The notes under the pieces are model-generated. The model was not told where the DNA came from and did no database searches. It was given only the letters and a program-made list of their open reading frames with translations. DNA of 64,000 nt from Caulobacter segnis ATCC 21756. Its GTDB lineage: Bacteria; Pseudomonadota; Alphaproteobacteria; Caulobacterales; Caulobacteraceae. A program made the translations under genes and the position numbers. The stretch lies in NCBI RefSeq assembly GCF_000092285.1, contig NC_014100.1, positions 2,170,001-2,234,000 of the forward strand. The letters run 5' to 3'. Positions 8,641-15,913 of the stretch are shown here, one piece after another (position 1 is the stretch's first letter; every line of letters starts with the position of its first letter).

Positions 8641-9582
8641 ATGGGGTTCTTCGATAAAAAAGTTGGCCGCGCGGGAGCCGTGGCGACGGGCCTGGCGATG
8701 GCCTGGCTGCTGGCGACGCCGGCGTCGGCGCAGAACGACAAGATGACGCCGATCGCCATCCCGGCCCAGCCGAACGCGATCACGCTGAACACCGGACCGT
8801 TGCCCGGCGGAACGAACGCCGAGAGCTGGCACAGCCAGTACGGCAGCGTCTTCGCCCGCAACGTGACCGTCGCGACCCTGACGCCGTTCCTGCCCGATCC
8901 GGCCAAGGCCACCGGCGTGGCCGTGATCGTCGCCCCTGGTGGCGGCTTCCGCACCCTGTCGATGGAAAACGAGGGCTGGGATGTCGCCAAGGCCTTGGCC
9001 GACAAGGGCGTCGCCGCCTTCGTCCTGAAGTACCGTCTGAACCAGACGCCGGCCGACATGCCCGGCTTCGAAGCCTCGATGAAGGCGATGTTCTCGGGCG
9101 TCGCGCGCGCGCCGCGCATGGACCCGCAGTCCGCTGTAAAGGCGCTGGAGCCGCAACTCGCCGACTCCCGCGCGGCCTTCGCCCTGATCCGCTCGCGCGC
9201 GGCCGAGTGGCATGTCGATCCCGACCGCATCGGCATGGTCGGCTTCTCGGCCGGCGCCATGCTGACCCTGACCACGACCCTGGCCGTCGAGGACGCCAAG
9301 CCGGCCTTCATCGGCCTGATCTACGGCTCGCTGGCGCCGGCGACGGTCCCGGCCGACGCGCCGCCGATGTTCTTCGCCCTGGCGGCCGACGATCCTCTGT
9401 TCGGAAACAGCGGCTTTGGCCTGATCGAGAGCTGGCGCGCGGCTAAGCGTCCCGTGGAGTTCCACCTCTACGAACAGGGCGGCCACGGCTTTGGCATGTA
9501 CAAGAAGAAGACCACCAGCACCGGCTGGTTCGACGCCTACGCAAGCTGGATGGCCATGCACGGCTATATGAGCAAGAAGTAG
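8641..9582 (+). CDS. Secreted alpha/beta-hydrolase, probable carbohydrate (acetyl-xylan) esterase
   Basis: A 313-residue exported esterase. Residues 1-30 form a signal peptide ending TPASA before QNDKM. The mature protein has the alpha/beta-hydrolase pattern: an oxyanion loop in VAPGGGFRTLSMENEGWD, the nucleophile S203 in GFSAGAM, and a likely catalytic histidine in GGHGFGMYKK near the end. Similar proteins deacetylate plant polysaccharides. The ATG at 8641 is preferred over a GTG at 8623 because a GGGAG ribosome site precedes it and the signal peptide then has normal length. The LacI-type site upstream and the convergent glycoside gene cluster support a role in xylan use. Confidence 0.8.
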   Translation: MGFFDKKVGRAGAVATGLAMAWLLATPASAQNDKMTPIAIPAQPNAITLNTGPLPGGTNAESWHSQYGSVFARNVTVATLTPFLPDPAKATGVAVIVAPGGGFRTLSMENEGWDVAKALADKGVAAFVLKYRLNQTPADMPGFEASMKAMFSGVARAPRMDPQSAVKALEPQLADSRAAFALIRSRAAEWHVDPDRIGMVGFSAGAMLTLTTTLAVEDAKPAFIGLIYGSLAPATVPADAPPMFFALAADDPLFGNSGFGLIESWRAAKRPVEFHLYEQGGHGFGMYKKKTTSTGWFDAYASWMAMHGYMSKK

Positions 9583-9589
9583 CGCTCTT

Positions 9590-9619
9590 GCGGCCGCCGC
9601 TCGTTTGGGCGGCGGCCGC
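9590..9619. terminator. Bidirectional hairpin between convergent genes
   Basis: A perfect 11-bp stem, GCGGCCGCCGC at 9590-9600 pairing with 9609-9619, with an eight-base loop. It lies between the esterase (+) and the sialate O-acetylesterase-like gene (-), which converge here, so it can terminate both. Confidence 0.8.
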
Positions 9620-9627
9620 TTCCGGCC

Positions 9628-11559
9628 TTAGGGCACGGGGATCTCGAACGGACCGACCGGCAGGTTCGCATCGTCGAACAGATTGACCACCGGGCTGTCG
9701 GCCCAGGCGTAGCGAACGCGGTCCACCGGCTGGCCGTCGCCGCTCAGCGTCACCTTGTCGCCCTCCGCGCGCCCGGTCGCGAAGCGGCAGGCTCCCGCGC
9801 CGCAGAGCTCGAAGCCGATCGCCATGGCGCCGCTGCGGGCGGCGAGGGCGCCCGACACATCCTTGAAGGTCAGGGTCACGCCGCCGCCGGTGTCGCGGGC
9901 GGCTGAGGCGATGCGCGGGCCCGACGGCGCGATCGCTTCGCCATAGGCCGTGGCGCGCATGGCGCGGGCGGCGCGGCGGCCGACCTCCTGCTTCTGGCCG
10001 GGGTGGATGTCCACCGGATCGCCGTGGTCGATCGTCACCACGACGGCGGCGTGGCCGTCCGCCTCGGCGACGCGGCGCTGAGTGTCGCGCACCTTAGCCC
10101 AGCCACTCTCCACGGGTCGCTGGGCCATGTCGCCATAGGCCGACAGCTGCACGATGGCGAACGGCAGGGCCGGCGTCTCGAACCGCGCGCGCCAGTCCTT
10201 CAGCATGGCCGAGAGGCGACGGTCATAGCCGGGCAGGCCGGTGTCGGACTCGCCCTGGTACCAGGCCACGCCGGCTAGGCTGACCGGTCCCAGCGGCGCG
10301 ATCATGCCGTTGTAGAGCGTGCCCGCGCCGTTGATGTCGTCCCATGGCGAGCGTGGAGCGTTGGACTGGGAGCGTCCGGCCGGGGCGTAGCGCCAGCCCT
10401 GGTCCAGCGGCGGGCTGCTCCCATCGTCGAACCGCAGTTGCATCGCGCTGGCGGGGCCCAGCATGCCCCCGTCGGCATAGACGTTGTCGGCGTTGACCAG
10501 GATGACGTTGCGGCCCTCACGCAAGACGCCGGGCTTCAGGCGATACTGACGCGCGCGGCCCAGGCTGGTCCCGCCGACCGGCTGGCCGTTGACCCAGGTG
10601 CGGTCGGCGTCATCGATCGCGCCGAGATTCAGCACCGAGGCTTGGCGAGCCTGTTCGGCGGTCAGAGTGACCTCGGTCTTGAACCAGACCATGCCGAGAT
10701 AGCCCTTCATCTCGGGCAGGCCCCAGCGGCTGAAGGCGCCGACCACGGGGACGGGCTTCCAGGCCAGGCCCGCGTCGTCGCGCCAGGGCTCGCGCCCCTG
10801 GGCGAGCCCGGAGGTGTCCCGCCACCAGGTTTCCCACTGGCTCGCCGCGGCCTTCTCGGCCGCCGCGGTGTCGCGCGTGTAGAGGGCCAGGGTCTTGGCC
10901 GGCTCGCCCAGGCCGGCTTGCTCGAGGCCGTCGGGCGACAGCCAGGCCGACTGGCGCGAGCCGCCCCAGCTGGCGTGGATCAGGCCGATCGGGGCCTTGG
11001 TCGTCTCCCGCAGGGACTGACCCATGTAGAAGCAGACCGCCGAGAACTTGCCGATCGTCGCCGGCGTCGCGGCCGCCCAGGCGGGCGGGGCGTCCAGCTT
11101 GTCCTGGGGCGCGAAGGCCAGGCGCTTGGGGACCGTCATCAGGCGGATCTGCGGATCGCTGGCGCCGTAGACCTGGAAGCTGTTCTGCGACTGCTCCGTC
11201 GTCATCTCCATGTTGCTCTGGCCCGAGCACAGGAAGACGTCGCCGATCAGCAGGTCGTCGATCACCTGCTGGCCGCTGGGCGCGTCGAGCAGCAGCCGAT
11301 AGGGACCGCCGGCTTCCAGGGCCGGAAGCGTGAGACGGAAGCGACCGGCCTTATCGGCTTGGGCGCTGACGGTCTTGCCCGCGAGGTTGGCCGACACCGT
11401 CTCGCCCGGCAGCGCCTTGCCGGTCAGGATGATCGGCCGGCCGCGCTGGAGAACGGCGTGGTCGCCCAGGGCGCCGTCGACGATCGGCGCGGCGGAGGCC
11501 GAGGCCGAGGCCGCGAGCGCCAGGACGGTGGCGCTCGCGAGAAGAGCATGGATCTTCAA
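9628..11559 (-). CDS. Secreted sialate O-acetylesterase-family carbohydrate esterase
   Basis: A 643-residue exported SGNH-type esterase. A signal peptide occupies about residues 1-23 (ending ASASAA). A beta-sandwich region leads to GDVFLCSGQSNMEM, with the nucleophile S115 in the GQSN block. Further conserved blocks are GLIHASWGGS, GVAWYQGESD, and DIHPGQK near the C-terminus, which supplies the Asp and His of the triad. A jelly-roll insertion (NLGAIDDADRTWVNG) sits in the middle, as in bacterial members. It lies nine bases after the GH3 gene, so it is probably co-transcribed; in this setting acetylated xylan or pectin side groups are likelier targets than sialic acid. Confidence 0.88.
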   Translation of the reverse strand: MKIHALLASATVLALAASASASAAPIVDGALGDHAVLQRGRPIILTGKALPGETVSANLAGKTVSAQADKAGRFRLTLPALEAGGPYRLLLDAPSGQQVIDDLLIGDVFLCSGQSNMEMTTEQSQNSFQVYGASDPQIRLMTVPKRLAFAPQDKLDAPPAWAAATPATIGKFSAVCFYMGQSLRETTKAPIGLIHASWGGSRQSAWLSPDGLEQAGLGEPAKTLALYTRDTAAAEKAAASQWETWWRDTSGLAQGREPWRDDAGLAWKPVPVVGAFSRWGLPEMKGYLGMVWFKTEVTLTAEQARQASVLNLGAIDDADRTWVNGQPVGGTSLGRARQYRLKPGVLREGRNVILVNADNVYADGGMLGPASAMQLRFDDGSSPPLDQGWRYAPAGRSQSNAPRSPWDDINGAGTLYNGMIAPLGPVSLAGVAWYQGESDTGLPGYDRRLSAMLKDWRARFETPALPFAIVQLSAYGDMAQRPVESGWAKVRDTQRRVAEADGHAAVVVTIDHGDPVDIHPGQKQEVGRRAARAMRATAYGEAIAPSGPRIASAARDTGGGVTLTFKDVSGALAARSGAMAIGFELCGAGACRFATGRAEGDKVTLSGDGQPVDRVRYAWADSPVVNLFDDANLPVGPFEIPVP

Positions 11560-11568
11560 GTCGTTCTC

Positions 11569-14256
11569 CTACTTCGGCAGGGCCACGGCCTTGGCGACCG
11601 CGAACTCGGCCGAGCGGCCGGGGACGCCGGTGTCGGGCTGGCCGGCGCCGACGCTGACCTTATAGCGCCCGGTCATGACCTGGCGCACGCCGTCCGGATC
11701 GACCGAGCTCAAGTCGCGCGACGACAGCGAGAAGGTCACCGACTTGGCCTCGCCGGGCTTGAGGCTGACGCGCTGGAAGCCACGCAGGGCGACGCGCGGC
11801 GCGCCGGGTGAATTGGGGAAGTTCAGATAGAGCTGAGCCACCTCGTCGCCGGCGCGCTGACCAACGTTGCGGACCGTGGTCGTCACGCGCAGGCCCTGGC
11901 CGGCGTCGCCCTTGATCGGTTCGACCTTCAGCGGCGCGTAGTCGAACCGCGTGTAGCTGAGGCCGTAGCCGAACGGATAGACCGGCTGGCCGGTGAAGTA
12001 GCGATAGGTCCTTCCATCCATGCGGTAGTCGCCGAACGGCGGCAGGTCTTCCACCGACTTGTAGAAGGTCAGCGGCAGGCGGCCCGAGGGGTTGGTCTTG
12101 CCGGTCAGGACGTTGGCGATGGCCAGGCCCCCGGACTGGCCCGGATACCAGGCCTCCAGGATCGCCGCGGCGTTGTCCTTGGCCCAGGAGAGGTTCAGCG
12201 GACTACCGTTCATGGCCACCACGACCAGCGGCTTGCCCAGCGCCTTGGCCTGCTCCAGCAGCGCCTGCTGGTCGGCGGGAATGTCGAGCGTGGTCTTGTC
12301 GCCGCCCTTGAAGCCCGGGATCTCGACCGGCGACTCCTCGGCCTCGAGGTCGGAGGTCAGGCCGACCACGGCGACCAGCACGTCGGCCTGGGCCGCGGCC
12401 GCCTTCAGCTCGGCGGTCGGGTCCGTCGCGACGCGCTTCCAGACGAGATCGACGCCGGAGAGCGCGTGGGCCTCTGACATCACCTCGATCGCGTAGCGGC
12501 GTCCCTTCTCCAGCTTGATGGTCTTCATCGTCGGCAGGCTGCCCCAGCCCGATTTCTTGAGGTCCGCGAACGGCTTGCCGTCCAGTTTCATCTCGCCGTT
12601 GAAGCCGGTCAGACCCAGGCGATAGGTCCCGGTTTCCGGCGGGACCAGGAAGCCGGTCCAGACCACGCGATGGTGGTCGAGCACGGCCGGCAAATCGAGG
12701 CTGCGGGCGGCGACATTGGCCTCGACGCGCGTCACGACCGGCTGGTCGGCGAAGCGCATCTTGGAGACAATGTCGCCGAAGGTCCCCGGCTCGAAGCGCT
12801 TGGGCGGCGTCTCGGTCGGGTTGTAGTAGCGCGCCAGCAGGCCCGGCTTGCCGTCCGACGTTCGCAGGGCCGTCGTCGGGACCTTGTCGCCGTCGGTGTA
12901 GGACGGGCCGAACGGCGCGTAGGCCACCTTGGCGCCGGGCAGGGCGCGGCGCAGGCCCTCGACCACCGAGATCGGCGGCGCCGACAGGGCCGAGGAATAG
13001 TTGCCGCGCAGCACGCGGGTGGCGTCGCCCAGCGGACCGATCACCGCGACGCGCAGGCCAGGCTTCAGCGGCAGCAGGCCGTCGTTCTTCAGCAGAACGA
13101 GGCTCTTCTCGCTGGCGGCCAGGGCCAGGGCTTCGTGCTCTGGCGTCATCACGGCGCTCGGCGCCTTGGGCGCGGTGTCGACGGGGCGCACGCCCGGCAG
13201 GTCGCCGACGCGCAGTCGGGCGGAATAGAGCCGCACCAGGGCCTGGTCGACGTCTCCGATCGTGATCAGGCCCTGCTGGAGCGCGTCACGATAGCGGTTC
13301 GAGAGACCCGCCGTGTCGGTCAGGGTCGCGCCGTTGCACTCGTTGTCGACACCCGCGCGCACGGCGGCCGCCACGGCGGTGGCGGCGTCTGGCGCGTATT
13401 TGTGATTGTCGTTGATGTCCTTGACCGCGTCGCAGTCGGAGACGACGTAACCGTCGAACTTCCACGCCGTCCGCAAGTAGTCCTTCAGCAGCATGTCACT
13501 GGCGCAGGCCGGCTGGCCGTCGATGCGGTTGTAGGCGCACATGATCGAGCCGGCCTTGGCCTCGACGATCGCGGCGCGGAAGGCCGGCAGGTAGGTGTCC
13601 TCGAGATCGCGGCGCGAGACGTAGACATTGGCGTGGTGACGCGTCGATTCCGGCCCGCTGTGCACGGCGTAATGCTTGGGCGTCGCGATCACCTGCGGAA
13701 GGTCGGGGTCAGGCCCCTGGACGCCCTCGACGAACGCCACGCCCATGCGGGCGGCCAGATGCGGGTCCTCGCCATAGGTTTCCTGACCTCGGCCCCAGCG
13801 CGGATCGCGGAAGATGTTGATATTGGGGGACCAGGTGTTGAGCGCCGTGCCGATGCGGCCCATGCGGCCGGTCGCGCGCGCCAGGGTGTGCAGCCCACGC
13901 ACCTCTGCGCCGATCGCGCCACCGACGTCCTTGACCAGGTCTGTGTCGAAGGTGGCCGCCAGGCCGACCGGCTCGGGGAAGTTGGTCGTCGGCAGCGAGC
14001 CCAGCGCGCCGTGCAGCGACTCCGTCCACCAGTTGTAGGCGGGGACGCCCAGTCGCGGGATCGCCGGAGCGGTGTTGAGCAGCTGGTCCAGCTTCTCCTC
14101 GGTCGTCATCTTGGCGACTAGGTCGGCGGCCATCTGGTCGGCCATCTGGCGGGTCGGCGAGGTTGTCTGGGCCTGCGCGACCGGCGCCAGACCCAGGACC
14201 AGGCTGAGGCACAGCGCCGTGCTCGCGCCCAAACGGCGCCGCGAAGACCTAGACAT
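11569..14256 (-). CDS. GH3 beta-xylosidase/beta-glucosidase with PA14 domain
   Basis: An 895-residue exported glycoside hydrolase family 3 enzyme. The signal peptide ends near residue 30 (GLAPVAQAQ). The N-terminal barrel carries YNWWTESLHGAL and the nucleophile D274 in FDGYVVSDCDAV. The second domain includes VAVIGPLGD, interrupted by a PA14 domain at very roughly residues 475-610 (GLLARYYNPTETPP onward), and the protein ends with a fibronectin type III-like domain (YGLSYTRFDYAPL). The W-W-T-E-S-L-H-G motif and SDCDA are common in GH3 beta-xylosidases, so action on xylo-oligosaccharides is likely. It lies between the halogenase and the acetylesterase genes on one strand. Confidence 0.92.
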   Translation of the reverse strand: MSRSSRRRLGASTALCLSLVLGLAPVAQAQTTSPTRQMADQMAADLVAKMTTEEKLDQLLNTAPAIPRLGVPAYNWWTESLHGALGSLPTTNFPEPVGLAATFDTDLVKDVGGAIGAEVRGLHTLARATGRMGRIGTALNTWSPNINIFRDPRWGRGQETYGEDPHLAARMGVAFVEGVQGPDPDLPQVIATPKHYAVHSGPESTRHHANVYVSRRDLEDTYLPAFRAAIVEAKAGSIMCAYNRIDGQPACASDMLLKDYLRTAWKFDGYVVSDCDAVKDINDNHKYAPDAATAVAAAVRAGVDNECNGATLTDTAGLSNRYRDALQQGLITIGDVDQALVRLYSARLRVGDLPGVRPVDTAPKAPSAVMTPEHEALALAASEKSLVLLKNDGLLPLKPGLRVAVIGPLGDATRVLRGNYSSALSAPPISVVEGLRRALPGAKVAYAPFGPSYTDGDKVPTTALRTSDGKPGLLARYYNPTETPPKRFEPGTFGDIVSKMRFADQPVVTRVEANVAARSLDLPAVLDHHRVVWTGFLVPPETGTYRLGLTGFNGEMKLDGKPFADLKKSGWGSLPTMKTIKLEKGRRYAIEVMSEAHALSGVDLVWKRVATDPTAELKAAAAQADVLVAVVGLTSDLEAEESPVEIPGFKGGDKTTLDIPADQQALLEQAKALGKPLVVVAMNGSPLNLSWAKDNAAAILEAWYPGQSGGLAIANVLTGKTNPSGRLPLTFYKSVEDLPPFGDYRMDGRTYRYFTGQPVYPFGYGLSYTRFDYAPLKVEPIKGDAGQGLRVTTTVRNVGQRAGDEVAQLYLNFPNSPGAPRVALRGFQRVSLKPGEAKSVTFSLSSRDLSSVDPDGVRQVMTGRYKVSVGAGQPDTGVPGRSAEFAVAKAVALPK

Positions 14257-14304
14257 GAATTTTCCCTCGAACTGAAAACTTGAACGGATAGCGACCGAAG
14301 GCGC

Positions 14305-15849
14305 TCAGACTGGCTGGAGGCCGTGTTCGACGATCTTGCGGATCAGGTCGCGATGCCGGGGCAGGGTGGCGCGCAGGCGCTCGGTCTGCAGCGCGTTCTC
14401 GCGGAGGGCGCGCTGGGCCAGCGCCGCTTCGTCGGCCAGCGCCTCGCGCTCGACCTCGGTCCTGAACCCCATGCCATAGAGCACGTACTGGTAGCTGGCG
14501 GCCGGGAAGACCTCCTCGACGCGGTCGAACTCCTCGTGGAGCCACGGCGGCTGGTGACGCCAGAGGCGCAGCAGATCGGCGAGGCGCTCGGGAATGGTGT
14601 CCGGGTCGCGGTTGTCGCGCCAAAAGGCGGTGTCGCTGCGTTGGCTCAGCACATAGTGCAGCTTCAGAAAGTCGATGATCCGGCCCCAGCGGTATTGGGT
14701 GGTGGCGTTGAAACGGCCGGCGATGACGTCCATCACCTCGCGGCAGGCGGGCATCTGCTCGGCGATCAGCTTGGCCGAAAGTTCGATCAGGACGATAGCC
14801 GAGGCCTCGAGCGGCTCCAGGAAGCCGGCGGCCAGGCCCACAGCGACGCAGTTGCGCTTCCAGAAGATCTCGCGGTGGCCCGAGCGGATGGCGATCTTGC
14901 GCACCGGCAGGTCGCGACACGCCGGACCGATATAGGCGCGCAACTCGCGCTCGGCGTCGTCGTCGGAGATGTGGCGGCTGGAGAAGACGTGGCCGACGCC
15001 GCGCCGGGTGGGCAGGCCGATGTCCCAGATCCAGCCGGCCGACTGGGCCGTCGAGATGGTGTGGGTCGAGATCGGGCTGTTCTCGTTCTCGTAGGGGATC
15101 TGGATGGCCAGGGCGGTGTCGCAGAACAGGACGTCGCCGCAGTCCTTGAAGGGCACGCCGAGGGCCTCGCCCAGCAGCAGCGAGCGAAAGCCGGTGCAGT
15201 CGACGAAGAGGTCGCCCTCGATCTCGCCGGCCTGCTCGGTGACGATGGCGCGAATGTCGCCGTCCTCGGCCAGGGATACGCTGCGCACGTCTGCCAGCAC
15301 ATGGCGGACGCCCAGTTTCTCGGTGCAGTGGCGCTGCAGGAACGGCGCGAACTTACCCGCGTCCAGGTGGTAGGCGTAGTTGGCCGCGCCCTGGTACGGG
15401 GCGGCGGTGATGGTCTTGGGGGCCAGGCCTTCATCGCAGAGCACGCCTTGCGGGCAGACCGCGTCGCAGAAGCTGACATCGCCGCCGCTCGCCAGCCAGT
15501 GCGGGGCCAGGTTCACCTGCGAGAAGCCCTGCGGCAGAACCAGCGGGTGGTAATAGGCGTCGTCCTCGGCGCCGGTGGTCCAGCGGGCGAACTTGGCGCC
15601 TTGCTTGAAGGCCGCGTCGCACTCGCGGAAGAAGTCGGTTTCGGAGACGCCGATCTTGGCCAGGGTCGTGCGCAGGGTCGGCCAGGTGCCTTCGCCGACG
15701 CCGATGATCGGGGTGTTGGGCGACTCCACCAGGGTGACGGTGAAGCCAGAGGCCTGTCTCGCCTTGTGCTTGGCGGCGATCACGCCCGCGGTGAGCCAGC
15801 CGGCGGTGCCGCCGCCGACGATGACGATGTTCTTGACCGGACTGACCAT
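14305..15849 (-). CDS. Flavin-dependent tryptophan-halogenase-family protein
   Basis: A 514-residue FAD enzyme of the tryptophan halogenase family. The FAD-binding motif is VGGGTAGW (11-18). K82 in AAFKQGAKFARW aligns with the catalytic lysine of PrnA/RebH. The WxWxI signature appears as GWIWDIGLP (W273, W275, P280), with GL inserted before the proline compared with the classical WxWxIP. Homologues next to TonB receptors are frequent in Caulobacter, Brevundimonas and Xanthomonas; some have been shown to halogenate indoles, but the physiological substrate is unknown. It follows the TonB receptor gene across an apparent terminator and precedes the GH3 gene by 48 bases. Confidence 0.9.
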   Translation of the reverse strand: MVSPVKNIVIVGGGTAGWLTAGVIAAKHKARQASGFTVTLVESPNTPIIGVGEGTWPTLRTTLAKIGVSETDFFRECDAAFKQGAKFARWTTGAEDDAYYHPLVLPQGFSQVNLAPHWLASGGDVSFCDAVCPQGVLCDEGLAPKTITAAPYQGAANYAYHLDAGKFAPFLQRHCTEKLGVRHVLADVRSVSLAEDGDIRAIVTEQAGEIEGDLFVDCTGFRSLLLGEALGVPFKDCGDVLFCDTALAIQIPYENENSPISTHTISTAQSAGWIWDIGLPTRRGVGHVFSSRHISDDDAERELRAYIGPACRDLPVRKIAIRSGHREIFWKRNCVAVGLAAGFLEPLEASAIVLIELSAKLIAEQMPACREVMDVIAGRFNATTQYRWGRIIDFLKLHYVLSQRSDTAFWRDNRDPDTIPERLADLLRLWRHQPPWLHEEFDRVEEVFPAASYQYVLYGMGFRTEVEREALADEAALAQRALRENALQTERLRATLPRHRDLIRKIVEHGLQPV

Positions 15850-15863
15850 GGATCAAACGCTGA

Positions 15864-15900
15864 AAAAGAACGGCTGGGAGCGCCATTGACGCTCCCAGCC
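15864..15900 (-). terminator. Rho-independent terminator after the TonB receptor gene
   Basis: An 11-bp perfect stem (GGCTGGGAGCG at 15872-15882 with 15890-15900) and a seven-base loop, followed on the minus strand by GTTCTTTTTCAG. It sits between the receptor stop and the halogenase ATG, so it would give more receptor than downstream enzyme mRNA, or the halogenase has its own promoter. Confidence 0.85.
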
Positions 15901-15913
15901 AGGGGGAGTGCAA

